DNA of 64,000 nt from Magicicada septendecula. Lineage: Eukaryota; Arthropoda; Insecta; Hemiptera; Cicadidae. A program made the position numbers and the translations under genes. The notes beneath the pieces were generated by a model that was given only the letters and a program-made list of their open reading frames with translations, searched no databases and was not told the DNA's origin. The stretch lies in contig CM068373.1 in NCBI GenBank assembly GCA_034769895.1, positions 23,812,620-23,876,619 on the forward strand, read 5' to 3'. Position 1 is the first letter of the stretch, and each line of letters opens with the position of its first letter. This document shows, one piece after another, positions 34,441-46,639 of this stretch.

Positions 34441-35805
34441 TGACTAAAAAATAGTAAGTTTTATTTATTTATTTATTGAATTATTTTTTCAGTTACCTAT
34501 ATACCTTGTAAATACTTTAGTGCGTTTTGAGACTCTGTTGGTTGTACGACAGAGTATTGTTTATCTTTTACTTGTAATGTTTTAGAGTTTGCTTTGCCTG
34601 AATACGGCTACAAATTCGTCATGTAGCCGAACCGTCGCTTTATACACAAAAAAGGAAAGCAGTTATGAAGTAAGTCCGTCTCAATAGTAGGTCCAATGTC
34701 AATAACCCATCACTGATATCCTTTTGAATAGATTATAGCGTAGAATTTACATACCTATTCTGTAATGATTTATGATGCAATATTTGTTAGTTAAAACTAT
34801 GAAAAAGCTTATTTTTGCATGACACAACTAAACAGGTAAAATTATAAACCGATTCAAAACGATATTATTAGAATCCAGCACGCACCAGTGTTGTGCTCCA
34901 TACCGACATAATAGTGCGAGAATGAAATCTCGTGTAATCCGTAAATTAAGATTCAGCGTTAAATTATAAGATACAAAAATATAGACTGAACTTTCAACAA
35001 CGTCTGGAAATGAGTTAAATTAATACTTCTTTATTCTGACACATTTTAGAACAAGGATTTACAGTTTTCATTTTTATGTTCTGCAGCCTTCTACACCCCC
35101 CCCGTAATTAGTAACATGTTTTGATTTCTATATGATATAGAATTATATATAGATTCTAAGCATTCTATGTTTTTTTGTAACTTTTAAACTAAGCGGGACA
35201 GACTCATATCAGAAAGCGATGTTTGCATGAGCAAATCTGAAACTTTAAGAGAAAAACTTTCGCTGTGTTTTGTTATTTTAGCTCGCGTCTGATTTACGTA
35301 CACCCGACTAATTGCTTAGCCTCACATATAATTATTTGCTGGCTGGTTTATGTAGAAGGGTGTAGACACCTCAACCGGAAATATTTAATTGGATTTTCCG
35401 GGCACTGTGTAAGTCGCGCTGCATACAAAGTGTACGGACGGGAAAGGGGAACGGCATTAAGTAAACAAGGATTTTTATATTCACAAAACGTGGTTGTAAA
35501 AAATAATGTATTTAACGTTTTACCGAGACTGAAACAGTTCTTTTAGTAAAAGATTTGTCAAACGCAGCAGATTCATAGTAATATGCGTCTCATTCAACGG
35601 ATACGGTTTGCTTTGTCGCCTTTTTAATTTTCAAGCGTTGCGGGTACCTCTACAAACGTTTACTGCGTTTAGAATCCAGCCAGTCTCATTGCTACTATGT
35701 TGGTGTCTGTAATGTTGAATTCTTCGATTCGAAAAGATAACTAATTTAGTTGAAACCGACTTGCAGCTCCCAAGCTTAACGGTTCCGATATGGTAACCAT
35801 TGTTT
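34441..35805. other. Unassigned spacer
   Basis: No gene or element recognised. An open frame at 35265-35546 matches no family I know. Confidence 0.45.
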
Positions 35806-37137
35806 AATTATCATAGTTTTCAATGTAGCAATACATAAGATGTATCACGTTCATAACGTAAATAATGCCCATATACAGTACTGTTACAACAATTATCACA
35901 GTTCTCAATGTAGCAATATATAAGATGTATAACGTTCATAACGTAAATAATGCCCATATACAGTACTCTTACGACAATTATCATAGTTTTCAATGTAGCA
36001 ATATATAAGGTGTATCACGTTCATAACGTAAATAGTGCCCATATACAGTACTCTTACGACAATTATCATAGTTCTCAATGTAGCAATATATAAGATGTAT
36101 AACGTTCATAACGTAAATAATGCCCATATACAGTACTCTTACGACAATTATCATAGTTCTCAATGTAGCAATATATAAGATGTATAACGTTCATAACGTA
36201 AATAATGCCCATATACAGTACTCTTACGACAATTATCATAGTTCTCAATGTAGCAATATATAAGATGTAAACGTTCATAACGTAAATAATGCCCATATAC
36301 AGTACTGTTACGACAATTTTCGTAGTTCTCAATGTAGCAATATATAAGATGTATAACGTTCATAACGTAAATAATGACCATATACAGTACTGTTACGACA
36401 ATTTCATAGTTCCCAATGTAGCAATATATATAAGAAATATAACGTTCATAACGTAAATAATGCCCATATACAGTACTGTTACGACAATTATCACAGTTCT
36501 CAATGGAGCAATATATAAGATGTATAACGTTCATAACGTAAATAATGCCCATATACAGTACTGTTACGACAATTTTCGTAGTTCTCAATGTAGCAATATT
36601 TAAGATGTATAACGTTCATAACGTAAATAATGCCCATATACAGTACTGTTACGACAATTTTCATAGTTCCCAATGTAGCAATATATATAAGAAATATAAC
36701 GTTCATAACGTAAATAATGCCCATATACAGTACTGTTACGACAATTATCACAGTTCTCAATGTAGCAATATATAAGATATATAACGTTCATAACGTAAAT
36801 AATGCCCATATACAGTACTGTTACGACAATTTTCGTAGTTCTCAATGTAGCAATATTTAAGATGTATAACGTTCATAACGTAAATAATGCCCATATACAG
36901 TACTGTTACGACAATTATCATAGTTCTCAATGTAGCAATATATAAGATGTATAACGTTCATAACGTAAATAATGCCCATATACGACAATTATCATAGTTC
37001 TCAATGTAGCAATATATAAGGTGTATAACGTAAATAATGCCTTATACAGTACTGTTACGACAATTTTCATAGTTCTCAATGTAGCAATATATAAGGTGTA
37101 TAACGGTCATAACGTAAATAATGCCCATACACAGTAC
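35806..37137 (+). repeat. 85-bp satellite array, about 16 copies
   Basis: The block CCCATATACAGTAC recurs at 35868, 35953, 36038, 36123, 36208, 36292, 36377 (ACC variant), 36463, 36548, 36633, 36720, 36805, 36890, 36975, 37040 (variant) and 37122. Steps are 84-87 bases except two shortened final units. Each unit also has CAATGTAGCAATATATAAG and GTTCATAACGTAAATAATG. Long open frames on both strands simply repeat the unit and lack stops by chance. The array runs into the LTR at 37138. Confidence 0.97.
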
Positions 37138-37629
37138 TGTTACAACAATTACAGAACGCTCCCGAAAAGGCCAGAGCGTCGTTCTACACGCGTATCGATT
37201 AGTCTAGATTGCCCTGACTGTGTCAAGGCCTTCCACGTAGCACAAAGTACCTTCCACACTTTTCGAGAGCACTTGTAAATATGAAATGATGCTGGCACGC
37301 CGCTTTAAGGATGAAGGTTATTCTGGAACGACTGTCGTACCTATATAAGTAACAGCGACCGGCTTAGTCAGTTACAGTGAGCGATTTCTTTAGTACGGAT
37401 CGAGTGGTTGTTGAGGATTAGTGAAATGTGATTATTGTGTTATAATTAGTGCGGAACTCTTAATACTAGACATTATTATTACGTATGGTCAACTTTGAAT
37501 TCAATTATTGTCTCAGAGAACCTTGTTGGTTTCACATTGTGACTAATAAAAGCTGGTAATTAGTGGCGTCATTGGCGTCTGTATTTGTTTCCACTGTACC
37601 ATACGACAATCCGTAAGACCGTCGTGACA
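37138..37629 (+). repeat. Solo gypsy-family LTR with GTAC target duplication
   Basis: It begins TGTTACAACAATTACAGAACG and ends AAGACCGTCGTGACA, the family's edges in plus orientation, with AAAGCTGGTAATTAGTGGCG inside. GTAC lies immediately before (37134-37137) and after (37630-37633), a 4-bp target duplication. No internal domain follows, so it arose by LTR-LTR recombination. Confidence 0.88.
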
Positions 37630-37779
37630 GTACAATGTAATGTATGATCTAATGTCCACCCTATGGGACACTGTGTGTAAGAGGGTTTATTGTACATATA
37701 TTGTAGACGTTATAAAACCTTAGCAATTGTAGAAGGAGACCATTGTCTATAGGAGAGGATTTACAATAATTAGAGAGGC

Positions 37780-38150
37780 GACAAAGCTGTAGCACATGTC
37801 CAACATTGTTTAATATCCATATTGATGACGTAGTTAGGGAATGGAATCTACGAGTGGATCTAGGAATAAAAATAAATGCTAGAACGTATTTGAATTCAAT
37901 ATTGTTTGCTCACGGTCAAGTAATCATTCAAAACAGTGAATGCGAGCTCCAAAGATTGATGTTCTAGTTGCAGCAAGATTGTTCGCAGAATAACATAAAA
38001 ATGTCTATGTATAATTCAAAAACTTTAGAATTTATAGGTTGTTAGATAATAAGAGTATTGAGGAGGTGTCTAATTTCCGCTATCTTAGTTGTGACATCAC
38101 TTCCGATGTGAACTGTTATGTTTATCATAAGTTTGCCAAGTTTTAGTCAA
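37780..38150 (+). mobile_element. LINE RT fragment
   Basis: The plus strand reads CPTLFNIHIDDVVREWNLRV, KINARTYLNSILFAHGQVII and ECELQRLMF. In intact relatives this is CPLSPTLFNIYID / LLFADDQVI; here FAHGQ replaces FADDQ. Stops follow in LMF*LQQD. The matching C-terminal part lies at 38573-38872, about 420 bases further on. Confidence 0.78.
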
Positions 38151-38572
38151 TATTAATTGATGACTCGTTGGGGACTTGGTGAAACATATTAATACAAAGG
38201 TTTTGTAAAATATATAAAAACACTTGGTACATTTCACAGATTTTATTTAACTCTGACAGATGTTTCCACCTCGTAAGTCATTGTCAAAGAGACGAATGAA
38301 TTAAAACCTAAACACAGGACGTGTGAGTAAAGGTGGTGGTGGTGGTGTTGGTGGTGTTGGTGGTGACCATCTGTTTAGTTTAGGGCGTGTAATTGGAACA
38401 TCTGTGAGGGTGTTGAGATGGAGAGGGGGGTGTGCAATAGCCAATGGAATGCCAGGTGTCTTTACACCTAAATACAATCTGAATTCAAAATATAAAATTA
38501 ACAAAACTAAATATAATTTGAATTATAAAACAAAAACAAGGAAAGGGGCTCGACAAAATATTTTATTATATA
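38151..38572. other. GGT-rich and unassigned sequence between LINE parts
   Basis: It contains a GGTGGTGGTGGTGGTGTTGG stretch at 38331-38365, a block TTTACACCTAAATAC, and repeated AAATATAA/AAATATAATTTGAATT. It may be an insertion into the LINE. I do not recognise it. Confidence 0.35.
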
Positions 38573-38872
38573 ATGAGTGTGTGCATGTTGTTATATGGTT
38601 CTGAATCTTGGGTGTCGGTAAAGAAACATCTGAGGAGGATACATATGTGGGAGATGAGATTCTTGCGATCTGTTAAACGCTGTACACGAAGAAGGCATTC
38701 GTGTACTGTACTCGTCAAAGAGTTGAAAATGTTTAATGTCCAACAAGATTGTATTGTAGAAAATAAAGAACTACGGATTGCTGATTTGAATAGACTGCCA
38801 GGATGGCAAGTCGTCTATCGAAGTTTGGCAATACAAGCCTATTGTACAGTGAAGTATAAACATACCTAGGAA
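38573..38872 (+). mobile_element. LINE 3' ORF fragment
   Basis: The frame reads VCMLLYGSESWVSVKKHLRR, MWEMRFLRSVKRCTRR and LNRLPGWQVV, the LLYGSESW / EMRFLRSV.GCT / ....WK.H order of the family. It is probably the continuation of 37780-38150. A TTAA-flanked transposon begins 8 bases after its end. Confidence 0.78.
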
Positions 38873-38879
38873 GCTTTGG

Positions 38880-40026
38880 TTAAGGGCACTCATAACCGGC
38901 TATGCTTACCATGTTGAATTCGTCAACTTTGAGGCCCGTTATTTCAGAACCTGTAAAAGGTAGTCTATAAGGCTGAACTTTTAGTGTGCTGGTAAGCACT
39001 TTATACACTACAAACTCTACTACAATTATGAAGATATCTCAAGTTCCTGATTTTTACGTTTTGCTCTGAAAATTTGCATACAAAAAGCACACTTATAATG
39101 TTTTCACGTTTTTATTTTCAGTGAACTGTATCGTTCTAGTAGTGTAGTTACATTTCTATTAACCCAATAGTCCGCAAAAAATTCAGCTTCACACTTTACT
39201 TAGTTTTTAAAATAATGGGTCATTTTTCTAAGAAATAGATTATCAGAAAAAAAATTGTAATTTATTAAACATATTCTTATGGTTTTGCCAGATTTAAAAT
39301 AGTCCAGTCCCATACTTTATGGTATTTTTATAGTCGGTGTCTTTATTTATGTACCCTTTTTCCTCTAGTTTTTCTTTACATTTCTAATTGACGTTCTAAC
39401 TTTTTCATCAATTCAAGTATTGCTGTAGTGTTTTCCTCAAGCATTCTTTTCAAGTCAATTTTTTCATTAACTTAAACATATTTGATTCTCGTTTGAACCC
39501 AAGTTTTTGTAAAACTTGTGACTTAGTTATATTACCTTAAGTAAAGGCCAACACAGCGTCATGTACACTGGAAACCGAAGTATCCAATTCAACAAATATA
39601 CTTTTTGAAAACTATTTCAAATCAAATGGTTTAGCAACTCGTTTGTAACCTGTGTACTAGTATGAAGACATTTTTTTTAACAAATTAGGATGACTAAGAT
39701 CAGCAAATATTGGCTTTATGGCAGACATTGGAAGCGTTCTATTACATGCTTCTATGACATCCTTATTGAAATTTCCTTTCCAATTGTAAAAACTGCATGT
39801 CTCTGTGATTTGTTTTAAGAGAGTTACAGATTTATAAACAAAAATAGTTACATTATCAGTACTTTTGAAAAACCTTACCTACAGTCAAAAAATCTTAAAA
39901 AATTTATTATTAGACGTATTCACATAAATTTGGTATCACATTACTCAGAAAATACTGAAGAATTTATTAAGATCAAAAACCAAAAATCGATTTTTTGCTC
40001 GATTTGCCTGTTACGAGTGTCCTCAA
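38880..40026 (-). mobile_element. TTAA-flanked DNA transposon (Kolobok-like?), with transposase remnant
   Basis: The left end is TTAA followed by GGGCACTCATAACCGG (38884-38899). The right end, complemented, is GGACACTCGTAACAGG followed by TTGA, a one-base variant of TTAA. The ends match at 13 of 16 positions. On the minus strand from about 39880 an open stretch reads TIFVYKSVTLLKQITETCSF, YNWKGNFNKDVIEACNRTL and AIKPIFADLSHPNLL, then FVELDTSVSSVHDAVLAF after a stop. KPIF.DLS...LL recalls transposases described as Mutator-like or Kolobok-like; TTAA targets favour Kolobok, and piggyBac is the alternative. A second copy is at 60623-60965. Confidence 0.65.
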
Positions 40027-40845
40027 GTCGATGTATTTTTATTGCAACCAGAATAGCCGATTCGCCTATTATCTGATGGAAGGAGACGAAGAAGATTAAT
40101 AGAAGATACACAGTGAAAACGTTGGCAAAGGATAAATGCAGGAAAGCCATGTTGCCTTCCAGACGTGACGAAACAATGTGAGGGGTAAATGTTAATTGTT
40201 AGAAGGGAACGGGATTCAAGAACTAAAACTAATGGTCTTGCAGAGGGAAACTCTAAGACGTATGAAAAATGTTACTTTGTAAAACAGTGAGGACTCCTCC
40301 TCCTTCATAGCGTAAAGTAAGTGGAAGGCGTGGCCCGTCCGACGTGGTGAAAACAGTTCATCAGGAGAAAACAACAATAAATTTCCCCTAGCCAGGGCGA
40401 CTGTGGTATTGCTTTGCGATAGAATGTACTTACCTTCAGAAAAGTAGGCGGAAAGTGAAAAATCAGTATTGTGAACCATACACGACTTCTGGGTTCTAAT
40501 TAATTATCGAATCATTTTTAATATGAGCACAAAAGCTCAGAACGATACCCCAAATATATCAGCATGCTTTTGGTAAAAACGCTAAGAAGATAAGCAAATT
40601 ACAAATTTTACCTAGTTGTTATTATTTTATAAATAAATAATTAATTTGATTAAATAATCTTTTATTTAAACAAAGCGAGAAAAGCGAATACTGCCCAGCG
40701 TTTTTTTTCTGTGAATTTATGAAAACGAAAAATCATTTTGTTTACGTATCCGTGGTGAAATAGCATGGAAAGATATCCATCGGTAATATTTTATTGAAAT
40801 TTTTAAGTTTTCGGTAGAATAAATTTATAACATTAATACAAAAAT
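40027..40845. other. Unassigned spacer
   Basis: No gene or element recognised. Confidence 0.45.
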
Positions 40846-41275
40846 TACCTCCTCCCCCTTTAACTGCCCTTTATATTTATAGATATTTTATCTACCTTTC
40901 TACAGTGGATTATTATAAACTTCTTTTCAGCATAATTTATTTATCAAAACTAAGTACTTTACTCTTGTCAAAACGTAAAACGTTGCTGGTAAACTATCCC
41001 TTCTCCTTAACCGAACTTCACCAAAATCAACAGGCCTTGTCTCCTCTACAACTGAGGCATACATGCAAAAATGTATGTGAATCTGTTTGAATTTGCTGCA
41101 GTTATCGTTCGCCATAGAAAAAATTCTACACACTGACACACACACACTTTTCGGAAAATTACTTTTCTTCATGTATTGAGGGTAGTACGATCAGAATCTC
41201 CTCTTATGTCGAACACGATTCTTTTTGCATGGCGATCGGATTTCCTTACGGAGCATGGAAGTAAAAATGAGTTAC
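40846..41275 (-). repeat. Dispersed repeat family A, copy 4
   Basis: Complementary to the family: CTCCCCCTTTAACTGCC, AGATATTTTATCTACC, GTCAAAACGTAAAACG, CTTCACCAAAATCAACAGG, GCAGTTATCGTTCGCCATAG, a short ACACACAC run, and GAACACGATTCTTTTTGC in order. It has one unit and no tandem expansion. Confidence 0.88.
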
Positions 41276-41379
41276 ATTAAGACTGATGTAATATGTTAGT
41301 AGGATATAATATTTATAACAGACATAATTTAGCAGAAGTGTTTTCTACTTATACAAAAGCGTGAATTATCAAAATTTAA

Positions 41380-41726
41380 GATTTAAATAATTATATAGAA
41401 TACTACAAACTCGGATCACAAATTAATATTGATAAAAATTAAAAATATTTACCTTATCGCGTAAACTAGCTTTCGCTGCGTTTTAGCTTAGTCGGAAGCT
41501 GCCGCTAGGAGCCCTGTCCGTCCTGATTTTGGTGACGACGCCATCGTTCAAAAGATCGTTGTTGTGTGTGTTGTGTAATACGTTCAAAGAGTATGTGTGA
41601 TTGAAATTGCGTCTGTTCGTTCAGGATGTTGTTTCTAAGCGCTTTTCTATGTTTGTATATTTCTAGTTGTTCAAGGGTGTCTAGTTTTCGACCTTTTGCG
41701 TGTAGGCCTACGTGTAGGAATTCCAT
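41380..41726 (-). mobile_element. Penelope-like element, 3' end
   Basis: The minus-strand frame (41726-41505) reads KGRKLDTLEQLEIYKHRKAL and NNILNEQTQFQSHILF. LNTLEQ.EIYKH and ILNEQT.F.SH are the C-terminal signature after the GIY-YIG nuclease of Penelope-like elements. Downstream (41505-41465) is a badly damaged version of the hammerhead-like end seen at 58307-58349. The AGTTTGTAGTATTC edge at 41390-41410 matches the family end at 58640. Confidence 0.8.
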
Positions 41727-41822
41727 ATTGCCTTTTATGTTTGTTTATGTGTGGTCTGCCTCACTGAGATGGTTCGCAAAGATGCTTCGGTGGTAAAGTG
41801 TTATGCTTTTGTGTGTTCAATG

Positions 41823-42475
41823 TGTACACTCCTACCGTTGGTTCGCTGAGGTTGCAGTATACCTAATCAATATCCTTCAGTCCACTCCTCTGTCTTGACC
41901 TTCCAACTTTCTCTCTCTCTCTCTCGCTAGCAAAGAACTTCCAACGTCTCACTCCCATTATCTCTCTTACATCCACAGCGACAGCATCTTCCCATCTTTT
42001 CCTTCGACGGCTTTTTAATCTTTTGCCATCCACACTCCTCCCCATAAGGACTCTTTTACGCGTTCGTTTGCCATCCATTCTTATGACATTGCCAGCCAAT
42101 TTGCACCCTCCTCAGTTTTACCTACACTCCTACCGTTGGTTCGCTGAAGTTGCAGTATACCTAATCAATATCCTTCAGTCCACTCCTCTGTCCTGGCCTT
42201 CCAACTTTCTCTCTCTCTCTCTCACTAGCAAAGAACTTCCAACGTCTCATTCCCAGCATCTCTCTTACATCCGCAGCGACAGCATCTTCCCATCTTTTCC
42301 TTCGACGGCTTTTTAATCTTTTGCCATCCACACTCCTCCCCATAAGGACTCTTTTACGCGTTCGTTTGCCATCCATTCTTATGACATTGCCAGCCAATTT
42401 GCACCCTCCTCAGTTTTACCTACACTCCTACCGTTGGTTCGTTGAAGTGACAGTATAACTCACTCAACAATATGC
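41823..42475 (-). mobile_element. LINE 3' end, tandemly duplicated (299 bp)
   Basis: TACACTCCTACCGTTGGTTCG occurs at 41823, 42123 and 42421. Two full units of 300 and 298 bases and a partial third result. Each full unit encodes on the minus strand NVIRMDGKRTRKRVLMGRSV, RRRKRWEDAVAVDVREIMG and RRWKFFASERE, the GR..RGRPR.RW...V..D...LG...W..LA.DR tail of a LINE. The two copies differ at few residues (for example REIMGV against REMLGM), so the duplication is fairly recent. Confidence 0.85.
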
Positions 42476-42779
42476 TTCATTCCCCGTTTGAATTCCTATG
42501 TATGAGGATCCGCCTCAGAAGTTTCCTTTCAAATATATTCAGGCGTCCAATTGCTCTTTGCTTTAATATCCAGGTTTTACTGCCTTAGCAGAGAGGAGGC
42601 AAAAGCTCGACTTCGGGCCGTAGCGCAATAGGTTGAGAGGGGGAGGATAAAGTTCCATCAAATTCTATCAAATATTTGTTGTACGCCACATCCAAAAAAA
42701 GTAGCCAAAATAAACAAACGTACTGTAGGTATATACAAGTTCAGTAAGGGTATTCTTCTAGGTTAGAAGCCCATAGGCT

Positions 42780-43235
42780 GCTTGGCAGCAGCTCGCCATT
42801 GTTAACGCTTCTCTGCTTTTCTTTTTAGCTCACAATATGATGTGCAGTTCATATCGACCATAAGCTGTTTCATGTAGTCTGAACGGAGTCGTCCTCTGTG
42901 ATTCTTCCCTTTAATTATTCTTTTTATTATTCTCTTAACCAAGTCATTGTGTCTTAGCATATGACCTATAAACTTAGCTCTTCTGCATTTCAAATTTTGT
43001 AGAAAGTTCTTCTCCTCCTGAGCTCTTCTAAAGACTTCCTCATTCGTTATCTTCTCCCTCCAGCTTGTATTGAATATTCTTCTGTAGCACCAGGTCTCAA
43101 ATGCTTGGAGGCTTTTCTTGTCACTTTCTCCAATTGTCCAAGATTCACTCCCGTATAGGGGAACACTCCACACGTATGTTTTACTAGATTCTTCCTTATT
43201 TACTGACTGATAGTGTTTGAAGTAAAGGCGTTTTT
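42780..43235 (-). mobile_element. LINE 3' ORF fragment
   Basis: The minus strand reads VWSVPLYGSESWTIGESDKK, LQAFETWCYRRIFNTSWREK, ITNEEVFRRAQEEKNF and RRAKFIGHMLRHNDLVKRII, then RGRLRSDYMKQL. This is the YGSESWT / FE.WCYRR / TNEEV.RR / GHMLRH order shared with other LINE tails. It is continuous for 123 codons but lacks RT. Confidence 0.85.
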
Positions 43236-45335
43236 CTATTTGTTGAAAGCAATTTTAGCCTGGTAAATTCTACTTACAATTTTCAGTAAGAGTATACAAC
43301 ATTAAAAATAACTAATCAGTTTATTAAGCAGTGGCATTTTAGGAAAAATAAAAAATACAATTCAATACTCGTAAATGATTAAATAAGACTGACAAAAGAT
43401 AAGACGTATTGTATGAAACTGCATTTTAAGAAAAACTATTATTTAATATAATGTTATACGTAAATTGGTATAGTAATTATATAATTATTTATTTACGCAG
43501 ACAAGCTTCACGCCACGCCAGTTAGGGGTGTCGGATGGTTATTGGTTTGCAATAGTACGTGGAGTGGAGTGAAATAGTGGACTAGTGGAGTGGAAAGGAC
43601 AGAAATGAATTATTAGCGTAACATAAATTACTGGGTTCTTCCAACTGTGAGAGCCAAGACCCTACTCAACTGCACACTGTGCACAGTGGAGGCGTTACAG
43701 AGTATCAATATGTACCTAAAGAATTTTGTGGACCTCACCAGAAAAGTCTAAAAATATTTGTCTTAAAAGTAAAGACATTTTAATTAATTGTAGCTTTTTT
43801 ATTTTTGAACATTTTTAATGCTTATAATTTCAACTTAATATCTGTTGCACATATAAACTCAGTGAAAGTATATATTTTGATTTAAAAAAAATATTCAATA
43901 ATATTTATGTAAAAACAGTTATTATAGTTAACATTTTGATCAAGATACTGTAGGTATTTTGTAGAATGTAGTAGTTTTAACATATTTTAATTTTGCTGAT
44001 TGGAATTCAAATTAGAATCTTAAAAGATCATGAATTATTTTAAATTTATATGGACAACAAATAAATTTTAGAACTAATGAACGTATTACTGATGAACGTT
44101 TATTAGCATGCCTCGAAAAGGTTTGCAATTTTGTGTACAGTTACCAACCTGTCATATTCAAAAGAAATAAATTTGTATCATTTTAATCAATAGTTACTGG
44201 AAATATTATTTTACTTTTATATTCATAAATGCTATTTTTTTGTTTCATATTTTATACTCTATATTATCTGATATTTTATATTTATATCTTATATGGGATG
44301 ATGATAGTAACATCACTATCAAAACATAGTTATAATTTATAAAACAAACAATACAGTCTTGTAAAAAGATGTATTAGCGTTAATAATATTTTATTTTGTA
44401 AAGCTTAAATTTCTTATCCATAATACCCCTTGCCACTGGACACCGTGAAGTAAATGAATATTCCGTCCTAAGATATATATCCCAGCATGTATTTTCTTTA
44501 TTCTAGAACAAGTGTTTCCAACGACATGAGCCCATACTTCTCTTTCACACTTATTATACAGACAAAACAGGTTTCGTAATTGTTAACACATTGTTTGTAG
44601 GGTCGTAACACTACGTTAAACTTAAATGCCTAATCGATTAACAATGTGTTATTGCGAAATGCACACCTACCTCCAGGTTAATTATATATTTGTCGTACAA
44701 TTAGTGAGTTTCATTTTTAATAAACATGTTTTGTACTGTTTTCATTTTATTTAAAGGGTTTCAGTACAAACATTGGTTTATTTCTTTGAAATGTTTGATA
44801 CCTTCGTCTCGTTTTGTCCAAGACCTTAAGGTCCGTTTATTTTAATTACAATTATATAAACTGTATTGAAAAATTATAATACAAACACTGTAATTTGCAT
44901 GTAATTTAGAAGTTACAAAAGGTATACATAGCTTTGTAAAATTTAAAGGAAATTGCTTCAATTAAATATCTAAAAATAAATTATAAAAATACTTTTTAAA
45001 ATTAATAAATATAATTAATCAATTGTTTACAATTAATTACTTTTTTATAGTAATTAAATTATATTTTCATTTCGTTTATTTGAAATCTTTCAATGCAAGT
45101 ATTTAATTAATACTGTGCATTTTGTAATCAACTTAAATTTTACGTTTAAAACATGTAATTGAAATTATTATCCACTGTTCAAGTTTTATATGGAAATAAC
45201 GTTTACTGGGAGCCTATAATATTTGACTTATGTTTTTTGACGGAACTATTAAACAATACAGCAGAAACTTAAACGAAAATATTTAAAACCATTGTTAGAA
45301 GTATCTCATGACCTAAGGCTCAGACATTTTAACTA
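43236..45335. other. Unassigned AT-rich spacer
   Basis: Very AT-rich. No gene or element recognised. A GTGGAGTGGA repeat lies near 43560-43600. Confidence 0.5.
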
Positions 45336-45339
45336 CTAA

Positions 45340-45763
45340 TAAACACACAACAACAAAATTAATGACAGCAGAGATGGACTTTTGAAGACGTTCGGCAAGA
45401 GTATCCAGACGTGAGAAAACTATAAATGAAGTCTTTAAAGACAAAATGAATGTGAAAAATTCAATTGTTGATTTTATCCAAACAAGAAAATTACAATAGT
45501 ATGAACACACGAAAAGAAAGCCACAGGAAAGGTTGCCAAGGAGAGTTATGGAAAGGACCCCACCAGGAAGAAGGAAAAGAGGAAGAACACGCATCACCTG
45601 GATAGAAGAAATTCAGTCTGTATTGACGGAACGAGATATTGAAGATCTTTGGATGGACAAAAAGCAGTGGAAGATGAGAATTCAATCACTTCTGTAATCT
45701 TTGGTTCCGGAAAATGTGTAAACAATGTACAGCCGGAAATAATAATAATAATAATAATAACTA
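45340..45763 (+). mobile_element. LINE 3' end with (AAT)n tail
   Basis: The plus strand reads KLMTAEMDF, RRSARVSRREKTINEVFKDK, NVKNSIVDFIQTRKLQ, a stop, then ERLPRRVMERTPPGRRKRGR and RITWIEEIQSVLTERDIED, ending at a stop near 45697. This is the AEMDFLRRSARVSRR / PPGRRKRGRPR.TW signature of a common insect LINE. After a 3' UTR of about 40 bases the element ends in seven to eight AAT units (45739-45763). Confidence 0.88.
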
Positions 45764-46639
45764 CAAAATAAAATTATTTAAGAAATTCTAAACAGTCTAG
45801 CAGTGTGAAATAGTTTATGGTTGTCAAATAGAATTAATAGAACGTACTTCAGTGTCAGATGTAATAAGTCTCTTACAGTGTCAGATGTAATCTCTCTTGT
45901 CGTCATGACTCCTCGCCAAAGATTTCCAGCATGCTTGAACAAATCAAGTATGTAAATGTGACGATGTTAATGTAAGATATGTTGTACACGTCTTAAGCGT
46001 ACTTAGATAATAATAATTACTTTTTTTAATAAAGATGACTGTATTCCAATATTACATAGCAGCCTCCGCGAAAGAGAGCCTACTTTGTACGCCTATTATA
46101 TACATGAGATAGCAAATGTTTAACAGCTAACAGTAAGGAGTTATAAGGTAAACATAAGGTAACATAAGCAGTTATAATAGTCGAGTTATATAATAATACA
46201 AAAATAAACGAAGAAAAGTATTACACCAAAGATTCTTCTATAATGATGTTCTAAGCTTTGTTTCATTCAGGGTAAAGTGAGGAAGTGCTTTTGTATTTCA
46301 TATATTATCTCACATAGTGTCAACTTCTGCAATCTCTAAGGACTTCATCATCAGTACATTTTACATCCACTTTTCTTAAAGGATGTAAAGAATCAGAAAC
46401 TTCATAAACAACTGTAATAACTACTACCTTGACTTTAAGAAAACACAAAGACTTAATGATTCAGCTGAATGAAAATTCCACTGATTGATAGATAATTAAG
46501 CTATAATAAATTAAAACAGAACATGTTGTAATATCTCATATATGTTGTTCGTGCCATGTAAACAACCGAAGTTATTGTTATTTGTAATACAGGTAGATTA
46601 TTACCTTACTCAATTCCTGACAGGTCTTGGTTATTTCTG
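45764..46639. other. Unassigned spacer
   Basis: No gene or element recognised. Confidence 0.45.

Noticed and set aside
35821-37278. Long repetitive open frames (MGIIYVMNVIHLIYCYIEN type) in the 85-bp array
   Set aside because: 85 is not a multiple of three, and frames on both strands simply follow the unit. A CRISPR-like reading was also dismissed: spacers are not unique and this is eukaryotic DNA.
41465-41510. Functional hammerhead at the Penelope end
   Set aside because: The first box reads CCGACTA and stem I no longer pairs, although GAAA and a short stem III remain; kept only as a weak homolog.
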